In this document: piece after piece, positions 8,535 to 17,412 of the stretch
How the letters are laid out: every line of letters begins with the position of its first letter
Numbering within the stretch: position 1 is the stretch's first letter
From: an uncultured Clostridia bacterium
GTDB lineage: Bacteria; Bacillota; Clostridia; TANB77; CAG-508
Length of the DNA: 64,000 bases
Direction of reading: 5' to 3'
Assembly (NCBI GenBank): GCA_934120645.1
Contig: CAKOUO010000002.1
Span: forward strand, 1 to 64,000
Notes under the pieces: generated by a model
Seen by the model: only the letters and a program-made list of their open reading frames with translations
What the model was told of the DNA's origin: nothing
The model's database searches: none
Translations under genes and position numbers: made by a program

Positions 8535-8801
8535 TTATTCAACTCTTCTTTGGCCTCTTTCATTATTATTTGAATTGCACATTTTTTCATATTCTTTACA
8601 TTTTATCTTATAATCCATTTGCATACATAGATATCTGTAATATAAAAATGCTTGTTCATATTGAGCCATTGGATTAAACATGGGATCTCTATATAATTCA
8701 TTCATATCAGGACCATTGGTTGAACCGCATTTGTTGAAACATAGAAAAATCCATAAAAGGTGGCATATTATTAAAATCTTTATCCATTTAATCATCTCCA
8801 A
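8535..8801 (-). CDS. Small single-pass membrane or secreted protein (88 aa)
   Basis: No family is recognised. Residues 1-22 form a hydrophobic N-terminal helix (IKILIICHLLWIFLCF), followed by a cysteine-containing, Tyr/Met-rich outside part with several C residues. The start is uncertain. TTG at 8801 gives MEMIKW; the ATG at 8795 has GGAG directly against it, which is too close for a normal ribosome site. It lies just downstream, on the minus strand, of the sporulation gene ylbJ, so it could be part of that transcript. A role in sporulation is speculation. Confidence 0.45.
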   Translation of the reverse strand: MEMIKWIKILIICHLLWIFLCFNKCGSTNGPDMNELYRDPMFNPMAQYEQAFLYYRYLCMQMDYKIKCKEYEKMCNSNNNERGQRRVE

Positions 8802-8867
8802 TCAATATTCAATAAATTATATTCAAAAAGAATTTAAATATTCAGAAATTAATTTTATAAAAAGTAT

Positions 8868-9926
8868 TTATAAATTAAAATTAAAAAAAGGAAATATATT
8901 AATTGCAATAAAAGTATAAAATGCAGCTAAAAGCCCATGTAATAATTTTCCATATATATAAGGTTTTATTGATAAATCAGTTTTTGAAGTAATGCTTAAA
9001 ACTTGAAGTAAAACAGATAATCCACCAAATCCAAGTAAAAAAGCCGTAATAATAATATTTACAGAGATATGTTTTATATTAATACTAGAAATAGAGTTAA
9101 TACCATTAGTAATTTCAAGTAAACCTGTGAGTATACCATATATAAAAGAAGTATCTATATGCAAAAAATTAAAAATGGGTATAAGCATAAAAGTAATACT
9201 GCTAAAAAATCCACTTGAATTTAAAATTGATATTATACTAGAAAATATTACAACAAAGCCACCTATCATTAAAATGGTAGAAATACTATTAGTAATACTT
9301 TTCCCTAATACTTCTCCTAAATTAGAAAAAGTAATATTTTTATATTTATTGGAAGTAGAATTTATATTATTAGAAAAATTAAAAGTTTCTTTATCTTTTT
9401 TCCAAAATTTAAAAATAATTCCAACACTGATGCAAGCTAATATATGAGTAATAAGTAATAAAAGACCAATTGTAGAGTTACCAAACATACTGATTCCAAC
9501 AGTTCCTAATATAAAAAGAGGACCAGAATTATTTGTAAAACTTAGAAGTCTTTCACATTCTTCTTTAGAACAGATATTATTTTGTCTAAAGGAACAAGCA
9601 ATTTTTGCTCCTACAGGATATCCACTAATTAATCCCATTATAAAACCAAAAGAACCTTCACCTCTAATATTAAATAGAGGTTTCATAATTTTATTTAAAA
9701 ATCTTCCTAGAATATTTACAAAATTAGTATTCATTAATAATTCAGTTGATACAAAAAAAGGAAAAAGAGAAGGAACAACAGAATTTGCCCATAATGATAA
9801 TCCTTTTTTTATAGCTGGCAAATTACTTGAAGAAAATAGAAGTAAGCTTGTAGCAAAAAAAAGAAAGAAGAGAGCTAATATATTTCTTTTAATTTTTATT
9901 ATATAAAAATGACATTTCGAAAACAT
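8868..9926 (-). CDS. ylbJ: Sporulation integral membrane protein YlbJ
   Basis: This 352-residue polytopic membrane protein has about eight hydrophobic segments and the YlbJ/nucleoside-recognition (Gate) motifs FGFIMGLISGYPVGAK and LLSFTNNSGPLFILGTVG. YlbJ is needed for spore cortex formation in B. subtilis and is made in the mother cell. Length is slightly short (about 400 in Bacillus). The ATG follows GGTGAT by 5 bases. The small membrane protein at 8535-8801 lies 67 bases downstream. Together with spoIIP, sigH and the GH18 gene it marks the organism as a spore-forming lineage. Confidence 0.85.
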   Translation of the reverse strand: MFSKCHFYIIKIKRNILALFFLFFATSLLLFSSSNLPAIKKGLSLWANSVVPSLFPFFVSTELLMNTNFVNILGRFLNKIMKPLFNIRGEGSFGFIMGLISGYPVGAKIACSFRQNNICSKEECERLLSFTNNSGPLFILGTVGISMFGNSTIGLLLLITHILACISVGIIFKFWKKDKETFNFSNNINSTSNKYKNITFSNLGEVLGKSITNSISTILMIGGFVVIFSSIISILNSSGFFSSITFMLIPIFNFLHIDTSFIYGILTGLLEITNGINSISSINIKHISVNIIITAFLLGFGGLSVLLQVLSITSKTDLSIKPYIYGKLLHGLLAAFYTFIAINIFPFFNFNL

Positions 9927-10045
9927 ATAATCACCATATTAAAATATATGATACTAATAAAATTTATATGTATTTAGTAAATATAAAATCACTAAAAAAG
10001 ATTCCAAGAATACAATATATAAAGTATTTTAGGAGGATATTTAAT

Positions 10046-11281
10046 ATGAAAAAACAAGTATTAAAAATTTCTGGGATATTTATAGTGTTTATATTTACAT
10101 TTTTAAATTCAATATATGCATTAACACCACAGAGTGAATTAAAATATGAAGGAATTGATGTTAGTGATTGGCAAGGGTATATTGATTATAGTAAAGTAAA
10201 AGATGCAGGAATTCAAGTAGTATATATTAAAGCAAGTCAAGGAAATAATATAAAAGATCCATATGTTGATATAAATTATGAAAATGCAAAGGCAAATGGT
10301 TTGAAGGTGGGATTTTATCATTTTTTAACAGCAACCAACATAGAAGAAGCAAATCAACAAGCAGAATTTTTTTCAACAATAATATCAGGAAAACAAGCAG
10401 ATTGTAAATTAGCATTAGATTATGAACAATTTGGTGGAATAAATAAAGAGGAAATAAATCAAATTGCAATGGCATTTATACAAAGAGTAAAAGAACTAAC
10501 AAAAAAACAGGTAATAGTTTATAGTGATTTATATAATTCAGAAAATATATTTAATGACCAATTATCAAGTCAAGGAGAGTTATGGTTGGCTTATTATGGA
10601 GATTATGAGAATTTAAATAGTGTTAATTCTAGTTGGAATTCTTTTATAGGAGTTCAATATACAGATAGAGGATTTGTTTCTGGTGTAAATACATATGTAG
10701 ATAGAGATTTATATTCAGAAGATATTTTCTTAAATGATAATTCGAATATTCCTAGTAATGAAAATTTAAATAATAAAGAATATCAAACAGAAAATTTATA
10801 TTATACAGTAAAAAGAGGAGATACATTAAATCAAATTGCTATAAAATACGGAACAACAGTACAAGAAATTGCAGATATAAATGGAATTAGTAATGTGAAT
10901 CTAATATATCCAGGACAAATTTTGAGAATAATAACAAATTCAAATATTTATGGGGTGCAAACAAATGCAACAGGAAAAACGTATTATACTATAAAAAGAG
11001 GAGATACTTTATGGGAAATTGCTAATAAATATGAAACAACTATACAGAATATTGCAAGTTGGAATAATATAAAAAATGTAAATTTAATATATCCAGGTCA
11101 AAGGATTGTTATTTTCGGAAAGTCTAGAAATGTAAAAGAACAAAGATATTATACAGTAAAAAAGGGAGATAACTTATGGTCTATTTCTAGAAGATATGGG
11201 GTAACAGTAAATTGGATTGTAAGCATGAATGAAATAAAGAATCCAAATTTAATATATCCAGGTCAGGTTTTAAAAATATAA
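10046..11281 (+). CDS. Secreted GH25 lysozyme with three LysM domains
   Basis: This 411-residue secreted peptidoglycan muramidase has a signal peptide at 1-26 (hydrophobic core GIFIVFIFTFL). A GH25 catalytic domain follows at about 30-225, with GIDVSDWQG, the acidic LALDYE pair and a YYGD segment. Three LysM repeats start near residues 251, 312 and 367, each beginning YYTVK(R/K)GD and ending YPGQ. They anchor the enzyme to the cell wall. The start ATG at 10046 is set by AGGAGG 9 bases upstream. It may act in cell-wall turnover or spore germination; which one is not shown by context. Confidence 0.92.
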   Translation: MKKQVLKISGIFIVFIFTFLNSIYALTPQSELKYEGIDVSDWQGYIDYSKVKDAGIQVVYIKASQGNNIKDPYVDINYENAKANGLKVGFYHFLTATNIEEANQQAEFFSTIISGKQADCKLALDYEQFGGINKEEINQIAMAFIQRVKELTKKQVIVYSDLYNSENIFNDQLSSQGELWLAYYGDYENLNSVNSSWNSFIGVQYTDRGFVSGVNTYVDRDLYSEDIFLNDNSNIPSNENLNNKEYQTENLYYTVKRGDTLNQIAIKYGTTVQEIADINGISNVNLIYPGQILRIITNSNIYGVQTNATGKTYYTIKRGDTLWEIANKYETTIQNIASWNNIKNVNLIYPGQRIVIFGKSRNVKEQRYYTVKKGDNLWSISRRYGVTVNWIVSMNEIKNPNLIYPGQVLKI

Positions 11282-11360
11282 TACATAAAGTATACAATCT
11301 GTAAAATTGGTACATAATCATAATATCTTTAGTAAATAAAAATAGAAAGGTGTTGGGATT

Positions 11361-11543
11361 ATGGGTAAGAAAAATAAAAAAGAAGATGAGATAGATGCTA
11401 TGGCAACAGAAGTAGGAGAAGACAGTACAAAGTATGGAGAATTTATCTCATCTTATTTTGCATGGATATCTTTACCAGCTCAAAAAGAAAAAACAGAAGA
11501 ATTAGAAAATATGACAAAAAAGAAAGATAAAGAGAGAAAATAA
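11361..11543 (+). CDS. Small hypothetical protein (60 aa)
   Basis: This is a lysine/glutamate-rich 60-residue protein with a central less polar segment YGEFISSYFAWISLPAQ. No family is recognised. GAAAGGTG lies 8 bases before the ATG. It is on the same strand as the lysozyme and the ctsR operon, with CtsR boxes directly after its stop, so it probably belongs to the upstream transcript. It has a coding look but could be lineage-specific. Confidence 0.55.
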   Translation: MGKKNKKEDEIDAMATEVGEDSTKYGEFISSYFAWISLPAQKEKTEELENMTKKKDKERK

Positions 11544-11572
11544 AAGAAAAAGGAAGTATAAATATAAATAAA

Positions 11573-11661
11573 AGTCAAAGAAGGTCAAACAAAGTCAAAA
11601 AATAGACTTGAAAAAATAATAAAAGCAGATATAATATTATTATAGGTCAAAGAAAGTCAAA
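11573..11661 (+). promoter_or_regulatory. Tandem CtsR operators
   Basis: Three matches to the CtsR direct-repeat consensus (RGTCAAA-3-RGTCAAA) occur: 11573-11589, 11583-11599 (sharing a heptad with the first) and 11645-11661. They flank the promoter at 11608-11635, so bound CtsR would block initiation. This supports heat- and stress-induced autoregulation of ctsR-mcsA-mcsB. Confidence 0.9.
11608..11635 (+). promoter_or_regulatory. Promoter of the ctsR operon
   Basis: TTGAAA (11608-11613), a 16-base spacer and TATAAT (11630-11635) sit between the upstream pair and the downstream CtsR box. Confidence 0.75.
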
Positions 11662-11723
11662 GACAAAACGATAACATATTTCATTAGTTTGTAAAAAGAC
11701 AAGAATAAAAGGAGGCTATTAAA

Positions 11724-12173
11724 ATGAGAATGTCAGATGTAATAGAAGGATTTATAAAGGATTTATTTGATGAAGACGAAAATGATTTTATAGAAATACA
11801 AAGAAATGAATTAGCACAACATTTTAATTGTGTACCATCACAAATAAATTATGTAATATCAACAAGATTTAAACCATCACAAGGTTATTATGTAGAAAGT
11901 AAAAGAGGTGGTGGTGGAAACATCAAAATAAAGAAAATAAGTAATACAAAATCAGATTATATTATGCATATAATAAATAATATAGGAATGACAATAACAG
12001 CTAATGATATAGATATCTTGTTAAGTGACTTTTTAACATATAATATAATTACTAAAAAAGAAGCTAAACTTTTAAAAGTTGCAACAAGTGATAATGTATT
12101 AAAGCTGAATAAAGATATTAAAGACGAAGTAAGAGCAAGAATATTTAAAAATATGTTATTGAATATAGAGTAA
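11724..12173 (+). CDS. ctsR: Transcriptional repressor CtsR
   Basis: CtsR is the winged-helix repressor of clp and related protein quality control genes in Firmicutes. It is inactivated by heat and by McsB. The 149-residue protein begins MRMSDVIEGFIKDL and has the DNA-binding region around residues 25-65 (NELAQHFNCVPSQINYVIST and the glycine-rich wing RGGGGNIKI). Length is typical. AAAGGAGG precedes the ATG. It is first in the ctsR-mcsA-mcsB run and lies under three CtsR boxes, so it is autoregulated. Confidence 0.95.
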   Translation: MRMSDVIEGFIKDLFDEDENDFIEIQRNELAQHFNCVPSQINYVISTRFKPSQGYYVESKRGGGGNIKIKKISNTKSDYIMHIINNIGMTITANDIDILLSDFLTYNIITKKEAKLLKVATSDNVLKLNKDIKDEVRARIFKNMLLNIE

Positions 12174-12256
12174 AAATTAATATTTCTAATAACTTAATTC
12201 TAAATTAAATTATTTATTTTTAGAGTAAGTAGAAGAAATAAAAAGGAGTGATTAAT

Positions 12257-12805
12257 ATGTTATGTGAAAATTGTGGAAAAAGAGAAGCAAATGTTAGATA
12301 CTCAGAAAATATCAATGGAGTAAAAAAAGAAATGAATTTATGTGAGGAGTGTAGCAAAAAATTAGGAATAGTAGATAAAATGGATTTTAGAATGCCATCA
12401 TTAGATTTTTCTAATTTCTTTGGAAGCTTTCTAGAAGACTTTAATACACCAGAATTTATGCCATTATTAAATGAAATGAAACAAGTAAAATGTGATAGTT
12501 GTGGATCAACATTTGATGATATCATAAATACAGGAAGATATGGATGTCCAAATTGTTATGATGTATTTGAAGATAGAATGGACCCAATTTTAAAAAAATT
12601 ACAAGGTGCAAATAGACATATTGGTAGATTAGGAAAAATATCAGATAACAAAGTCAAATTTGATAAAAAAGAAGAACAAAACGAAAAAAATAAAACTGAT
12701 AACAAATTAGAGAAACTACAAGGAGAATTAAAACAAGCAATAAAAGAAGAAAGATATGAAGATGCAGCCAAAATAAGAGACGAGATAAAAAAAATGTCCC
12801 ATTAG
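12257..12805 (+). CDS. mcsA: Protein-arginine kinase activator McsA
   Basis: McsA is a zinc-binding activator of the McsB arginine kinase. The 182-residue protein has four CxxC-type pairs (CENC at 3-6, CEEC, CDSC, CPNC) and a C-terminal UVR motif (LKQAIKEERYEDAAKIRDEI). The start is ATG 12257, with AAGGAG 9 bases upstream; the GTG three codons earlier is too close to that site. The last two codons and stop are contributed by a REP-like palindrome, so the C-terminus has been altered by the repeat insertion. Confidence 0.92.
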   Translation: MLCENCGKREANVRYSENINGVKKEMNLCEECSKKLGIVDKMDFRMPSLDFSNFFGSFLEDFNTPEFMPLLNEMKQVKCDSCGSTFDDIINTGRYGCPNCYDVFEDRMDPILKKLQGANRHIGRLGKISDNKVKFDKKEEQNEKNKTDNKLEKLQGELKQAIKEERYEDAAKIRDEIKKMSH

Positions 12806-12830
12806 GGACGTTTCCCATTGGGACATTTTA
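12791..12830. repeat. REP-like palindrome, copy over the mcsA stop
   Basis: AAAATGTCCCA and TGGGACATTTT are inverted around TTAGGGACGTTTCCC. The mcsA stop codon lies inside it. It could also act as a processing or weak termination hairpin between mcsA and mcsB. Confidence 0.8.
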
Positions 12831-12915
12831 GAAAAAGTACAATTAAAAATAGAAATTTAATCTATTTTGTTTCTTATAAAAGTGTCAAATTTCAATAATA
12901 AGAAAGGTGATAAAT

Positions 12916-13926
12916 ATGAATTGGTATTTACAAAGTGGAAAAGATTCTGATGTAGTAGTAAGTACAAGAATAAGATTTGCAAGAAATTTGGAAGGATTTA
13001 AATTTAATTTAAAAAGTAGACAAGATGTAGAAAAATTGAAAGATAAAATAAAAGAAAATGTATATGCAATAGGATATGGGCTAAAATATCTAGAACTAAA
13101 AGATATGGACGACATAACAAAGATGAGTTTAGTAGAAAAAAATTTAATAAGTCCAGAATATGCTGTCCATGATGAAAATGGAGCCATTTTAATAAATAAT
13201 GAAGAAAATATTTGTATTATGATTAATGATGAAGATCATTTAAAAGTTCAAGTATTTAGTAGTGGATTTGAATTAGAAAATACATTAAATTTGGCAATAG
13301 AAATAGATCAAAAAATTGAAGAAGTTTTAGGATATGCAACAAGTAAAAAATATGGATATTTAACAAGTTTACCAACAAACTGTGGAACAGGTTTAAAAGC
13401 ATCAGTAATGGTACATTTGCCAGCGTTAAAAATTACACAGAATATTAATAAGGTGTTTTATACTATTAATAATTTTGGAGTAAATATAGTAGGTGCTTAT
13501 GGTGAAAATAGTAAAGAATTAGGAGATATTTTTCAAATTTCAAATAAGAGAACTTTAGGAGTTACGGAAAAGGATATTATAGAAAATATTAAGGTTGTTA
13601 CAGAAAAATTAATTGAGCAAGAAAGAAAAGCTAGAAAATTTTTAGCTAAAGATTCTATGGAATTAGAAGATACTATTTATAGAAGTTATGGATTATTAAA
13701 TAATTGTAGAAAAATATCTTTAGAAGAAGCACAAAATTTAATTTCTAATATAAAGATGGGAACTGACTTAGGAATTTTACCAGAATTAACAGATACTAAA
13801 GTTCAGAAATTAATTTTATATACGAAACCTGCAAATATGCAAAAATATTTGGGAGAGCAGTATGAAACATTGGAAAGAGATATAAAAAGAGCAGAAGTTA
13901 TTAAGAAAATAATTAATGAAAAATAA
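12916..13926 (+). CDS. mcsB: Protein arginine kinase McsB
   Basis: McsB phosphorylates arginines on client proteins, including CtsR, marking them for ClpCP. The 336-residue protein has the phosphagen-kinase fold: VVSTRIRFARN near 17-27, the LTSLPTNCGTGLKASVMVHLP-type block around 150-170, and the late region NKRTLGVTEKDIIENI. Start ATG 12916 follows GAAAGGTG by 6 bases. It follows mcsA after about 110 bases containing a repeat palindrome. It ends just before a terminator belonging to a minus-strand small gene. Confidence 0.95.
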   Translation: MNWYLQSGKDSDVVVSTRIRFARNLEGFKFNLKSRQDVEKLKDKIKENVYAIGYGLKYLELKDMDDITKMSLVEKNLISPEYAVHDENGAILINNEENICIMINDEDHLKVQVFSSGFELENTLNLAIEIDQKIEEVLGYATSKKYGYLTSLPTNCGTGLKASVMVHLPALKITQNINKVFYTINNFGVNIVGAYGENSKELGDIFQISNKRTLGVTEKDIIENIKVVTEKLIEQERKARKFLAKDSMELEDTIYRSYGLLNNCRKISLEEAQNLISNIKMGTDLGILPELTDTKVQKLILYTKPANMQKYLGEQYETLERDIKRAEVIKKIINEK

Positions 13927-13945
13927 AAAAGCCTCCAAGGAGGCT
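13924..13945 (-). terminator. Terminator of the first small membrane protein
   Basis: AGCCTCC and GGAGGCT pair with a two-base loop. The adjacent A run is a T-tract on the minus strand. It overlaps the mcsB stop region and probably works in both directions. Confidence 0.75.
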
Positions 13946-13954
13946 ATGACTATT

Positions 13955-14098
13955 CTAACTACTTTTTCTATCTTTGGAAACTAGATAAAAACCAATAAGA
14001 ATTGAAGCAAGAGTCATTATTTTATCTTGAAAAACAATAGTTACTACAATAGAAATAGCGGCAACACAAATGTATCCTACTATTTTGGTAATATTCAT
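13955..14098 (-). CDS. Tiny membrane protein A (47 aa)
   Basis: The 47-residue frame starts MNITKIVGYICVAAISI and continues hydrophobic through ILIGFYLVSKD, giving two short membrane-spanning stretches and a positively charged tail (KDRKSS). An excellent AAGGAGG site lies 6 bases before the ATG and a strong terminator follows, so it is very likely a real gene despite its size. It resembles the neighbouring 43-residue protein (shared GYI-AA-I pattern and FYL/FYF-S ending), suggesting a duplicated pair. No known family is assigned. Confidence 0.7.
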   Translation of the reverse strand: MNITKIVGYICVAAISIVVTIVFQDKIMTLASILIGFYLVSKDRKSS

Positions 14099-14221
14099 AG
14101 TAATCCTCCTTGTAATTACTAGCATTACGCTAGGTACAGATATAATTATTAATTATATCAATTAACAAAGTAACTTTAAAAATTATAGCATGATAAACAT
14201 AAAATGTCAATTTAAAATACA

Positions 14222-14256
14222 AATGGTTCAAACAGAACCGTCCCCAAAAGGACATT
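14222..14256 (-). repeat. REP-like element, single arm
   Basis: Read on the minus strand it is ATGTCCTTTTGGGGACGGTT followed by CTGTTTGA, matching the first 30 bases of the copy at 3587. The second arm is missing. Confidence 0.75.
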
Positions 14257-14284
14257 AGAAAAGATACATGATTTCTAAAATTAT

Positions 14285-14304
14285 AAAAAACCCCATATAG
14301 GGGC
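14285..14304 (-). terminator. Terminator of the second small membrane protein
   Basis: CCCCATATAGGGG forms a short hairpin. The A run at 14285-14290 is a T-tract on the minus strand. Confidence 0.7.
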
Positions 14305-14310
14305 AATACT

Positions 14311-14442
14311 TTAATCAGAAAGAAAGTAAAAACCAATAGCAGCAAGCATGACAACTAAAGTAGCTTCTTTGGTTAAGTACAAAATAGCAATACATATTGC
14401 TGCAAGTGCAATATATCCAATTCCTTTATGTATTTCTTTCAT
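14311..14442 (-). CDS. Tiny membrane protein B (43 aa)
   Basis: The 43-residue frame starts MKEIHKGIGYIALAAICIAIL and ends MLAAIGFYFLSD, almost wholly hydrophobic. TGGAGG lies 9 bases before the ATG and a terminator follows. It is likely a paralogue of the 47-residue protein 200 bases away. Function is unknown. It lies divergent from clpC in a stress-response neighbourhood, which may be coincidence. Confidence 0.68.
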   Translation of the reverse strand: MKEIHKGIGYIALAAICIAILYLTKEATLVVMLAAIGFYFLSD

Positions 14443-14569
14443 ATTATATACCTCCATATGGATGAGTGATAGATAAATCTATCGCATTAATAAGTAACTT
14501 AAAGTAAGTATACTAAAAAGTAACTAAATTGTCAAATTAATACTAAATAAGAAAGAGAAGGTGATAAAA

Positions 14570-17041
14570 ATGACATATAAATTTACAAATAGAGCAAATA
14601 AAGCAATAGAAATTGCAAATGATATAGCCTTAGAACTAGGACACAGCTATATAGGAACAGAACACATATTATATGGACTAGCAAAAGAAGGCAATGGAAT
14701 AGCATCAAAAGTATTAGAAAATCAAAATGTAACAGCAGATGATATTCTAAACAAAATTGAAGAATTAATTGGCAGTGACGAGCCAATTGAAAATATAGTA
14801 GACTTTACACCAAGAACCAAAAGAGTAGTAGAGTCAGCATTTATAGAAGCAAGAAAACTAGGATACAACTTTATAGGAACAGAACATCTTTTAATAGGAA
14901 TATTAAGAGAAGGAGACTGTGTGGCAGCAAAAATTTTGTTAGACTTAAATGTAAATATTCCAAAACTTTATAATGAAATTATAAAAGTAATAAATGAAGG
15001 TGAAGATTATAATTCAAGTGATGACAGTTCGAACAATGCAAATGGTGGAAAAAGAAGAGGCAAAGGAAGTTATAACCAAACACCAACATTAAATCAATTT
15101 GGACAAGATTTAACTAAAAAAGCAGAAGAGGGAAAATTAGACCCTGTAATAGGAAGAAAACAAGAAATTGAAAGAGTAATTGAAATTTTATCAAGAAGAA
15201 CTAAAAATAATCCATGCTTGATAGGTGAACCTGGTGTTGGTAAAACAGCAGCAGTTGAAGGATTGGCTCAAAAAATAGCAGCTGGAGATGTTCCAGAAAT
15301 TTTGAAAGATAAAAGAGTGGTAACACTTGATATTTCTGGAATGGTTGCTGGTAGCAAGTATAGAGGCGATTTTGAAGAGAGAATTAAGAAGGCTTTAAAT
15401 GAAGTAAAAAAAGCCGGTGATGTAATTCTTTTCATAGACGAAATTCACACAATAGTTGGTGCAGGTGCAGCAGAAGGTGCAATTGATGCAGCTAATATTT
15501 TAAAACCTTTACTTGCAAGAGGTGAAATCCAATTAGTTGGTGCAACAACTTTGAATGAATATAGAAAATTTATCGAAAAGGACGCAGCTCTTGAAAGAAG
15601 ATTTAGCCCAGTTACTGTAAATGAACCATCTGAAAAAGATACAATTCAAATTCTAAAAGGAATTAGGGATAAATATGAAGCACATCATAATGTAAAAATA
15701 ACAGATGAAGCAATTGAATCTGCTGTAAAATTATCTATAAGATACGTAAATGATAGATTTTTACCAGATAAAGCAATTGACTTAATTGATGAGGCATCTT
15801 CAAGAGCAAGATTAAAAACATATACAGAGCCTGATAGCTTAAAAGAATTGCAAGAAGAAATTGAAAAAACAAAAAATGAAAAAGAAGAGGCAGTATTAAA
15901 TCAAAAATTTGAAAAAGCGGCAGAATTAAGAGATACAGAAAAGGCTTTAAGAGATAAATTTGAAAAAGAGCAAAGCAAGTGGAAAAGCAAAAATACTAAA
16001 TCAATTGTAACTATAACTGAAGAAAATATCGCTGAAGTTATTGCAAATTGGACAGGTATTCCCGCTAAAAAAATAACAGAAGATGAAAACGAAAAATTAA
16101 AAAATCTTGAAAAAGAATTGCATAAAAGAGTAATTGGTCAAAATGAAGCAGTAGAAGCAGTATCAAAAGCAATAAGAAGAGGAAGAGTTGGACTAAAAGA
16201 TCCAAAGAGACCAATAGGTTCATTCTTGTTCTTAGGACCAACAGGGGTAGGAAAAACAGAATTATCAAAAGCATTGGCAGAAGTTTTATTTGGTGATGAA
16301 AATGCAATGATAAGACTCGACATGTCAGAATTTATGGAACCACATTCTGTGTCTAAATTAATAGGTGCACCTCCAGGATATGTTGGATTTGATGATGGAG
16401 GACAATTAACAGAAAAAATAAGAAGAAAACCATATTCAGTAATATTATTTGATGAGATAGAAAAAGCACATTCAGATGTAATGAATATGTTACTACAGAT
16501 TCTTGAAGATGGTAGATTAACAGATAGTCAAGGAAGAACAGTAAATTTCAAAAATACGGTAATAATTATGACATCAAATTTAGGTGCAAGACTAATAACA
16601 GATAGAAAACAATTAGGATTTACAAATAAAGATGATAAAGAAAATAGTTCACAAAAAGAATATGAAGAAATAAAAAAAGAAGTAATGGCCGAATTAAAAA
16701 AAGAATTAAGACCTGAATTTATAAATCGTATTGATGAAATTATAGTATTCCACAAATTAACAGATAATGATATTAATCAAATTATAGATATTATGCTTAA
16801 AGAAGTTGTAAACAGATTAAAAGAACAAAAATATGATATCGAATTTGAACCAGATGTTAAAGCAATGATTGCAAAAGAGGGAATTGATAAAAACTTTGGT
16901 GCAAGACCATTAAGAAGAACTATTCAAAATTTAGTAGAAGACAAATTAGCTGAGGATATTTTGGATGGAAAATTAAATAAAGAAAAATTAACGAAAGTTG
17001 GTTTGAAAAACGGAAAAATTACAATAAATGGGACAGTTTAA
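14570..17041 (+). CDS. clpC: ATP-dependent Clp protease ATP-binding subunit ClpC
   Basis: This AAA+ unfoldase partners ClpP and degrades arginine-phosphorylated and misfolded proteins. The 823-residue protein has two Clp_N repeats (1-145), AAA-1 with GEPGVGKT near 220, a UVR/M region around 420-465, and AAA-2 with GPTGVGKTE near 556. It ends in the C-terminal D2-small domain. Start ATG 14570 is chosen for GAAGG 6 bases upstream and the family start MTYKFTNRA. It is separated from mcsB by the small minus-strand genes, so the usual four-gene operon is split. No clear CtsR box precedes it. The stop codon lies inside a palindrome of the repeat family. Confidence 0.96.
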   Translation: MTYKFTNRANKAIEIANDIALELGHSYIGTEHILYGLAKEGNGIASKVLENQNVTADDILNKIEELIGSDEPIENIVDFTPRTKRVVESAFIEARKLGYNFIGTEHLLIGILREGDCVAAKILLDLNVNIPKLYNEIIKVINEGEDYNSSDDSSNNANGGKRRGKGSYNQTPTLNQFGQDLTKKAEEGKLDPVIGRKQEIERVIEILSRRTKNNPCLIGEPGVGKTAAVEGLAQKIAAGDVPEILKDKRVVTLDISGMVAGSKYRGDFEERIKKALNEVKKAGDVILFIDEIHTIVGAGAAEGAIDAANILKPLLARGEIQLVGATTLNEYRKFIEKDAALERRFSPVTVNEPSEKDTIQILKGIRDKYEAHHNVKITDEAIESAVKLSIRYVNDRFLPDKAIDLIDEASSRARLKTYTEPDSLKELQEEIEKTKNEKEEAVLNQKFEKAAELRDTEKALRDKFEKEQSKWKSKNTKSIVTITEENIAEVIANWTGIPAKKITEDENEKLKNLEKELHKRVIGQNEAVEAVSKAIRRGRVGLKDPKRPIGSFLFLGPTGVGKTELSKALAEVLFGDENAMIRLDMSEFMEPHSVSKLIGAPPGYVGFDDGGQLTEKIRRKPYSVILFDEIEKAHSDVMNMLLQILEDGRLTDSQGRTVNFKNTVIIMTSNLGARLITDRKQLGFTNKDDKENSSQKEYEEIKKEVMAELKKELRPEFINRIDEIIVFHKLTDNDINQIIDIMLKEVVNRLKEQKYDIEFEPDVKAMIAKEGIDKNFGARPLRRTIQNLVEDKLAEDILDGKLNKEKLTKVGLKNGKITINGTV

Positions 17042-17053
17042 ACTGTCTCATTT
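17026..17053. repeat. Palindrome at the clpC stop (repeat family, short form)
   Basis: GACAGTTTAAACTGTC is a perfect 16-base palindrome within AAATGG...CTCATTT. The clpC stop TAA is in its centre. It may terminate clpC and the convergent XRE gene. Confidence 0.65.
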
Positions 17054-17287
17054 ATCATATTCAACATCATTAAATATGTCATCATTAAAAAAATCTTTAA
17101 TAGTAATACCTAAACCTTCACAGATATGAAGTAAAGTATCTAATTTTGGAATACCGGAATCTTCTTTCATTAATGCACATAAGGTTGATTTGGGTACTCC
17201 TGAAGCTTTATAAAGTTTCCAAATAGTCATATTATTTTTTTCTAAATAATATTTAATTCTTTTGCGAATTGCATCTGAAAATAACAT
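17048..17287 (-). CDS. XRE-family small DNA-binding regulator
   Basis: The 79-residue protein consists almost wholly of a Cro/CI-type helix-turn-helix (MTIWKLYKASGVPKSTLCALM at about 20-40, then PKLDTLLHICEGLGITIKDFF) with an acidic tail. AAGGAGG lies 7 bases before the ATG. It converges on clpC and diverges from the frameshifted pilin-like gene, which it may regulate. The target is not known. Such single-domain regulators often accompany mobile or variable genes. Confidence 0.85.
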   Translation of the reverse strand: MLFSDAIRKRIKYYLEKNNMTIWKLYKASGVPKSTLCALMKEDSGIPKLDTLLHICEGLGITIKDFFNDDIFNDVEYDK

Positions 17288-17337
17288 GATAAAACCTCCT
17301 TAATTATAAAAATAAGTATAGCAATAAAATTTAAAAA

Positions 17338-17366
17338 AATAGTCCAATACACTAGACTATTTTGTG
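17338..17366. promoter_or_regulatory. Inverted repeat in front of the pilin-like gene
   Basis: ATAGTC and GACTAT are separated by about 10 bases, in the divergent region between the XRE gene and the pilin-like gene. A near copy with a T-run follows that gene at 18496-18523. It could be an XRE operator or a terminator relic. Confidence 0.4.
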
Positions 17367-17412
17367 ATAATATGATATAAATTATTCTAGAAAACATAGG
17401 AGGAATAAAAAG

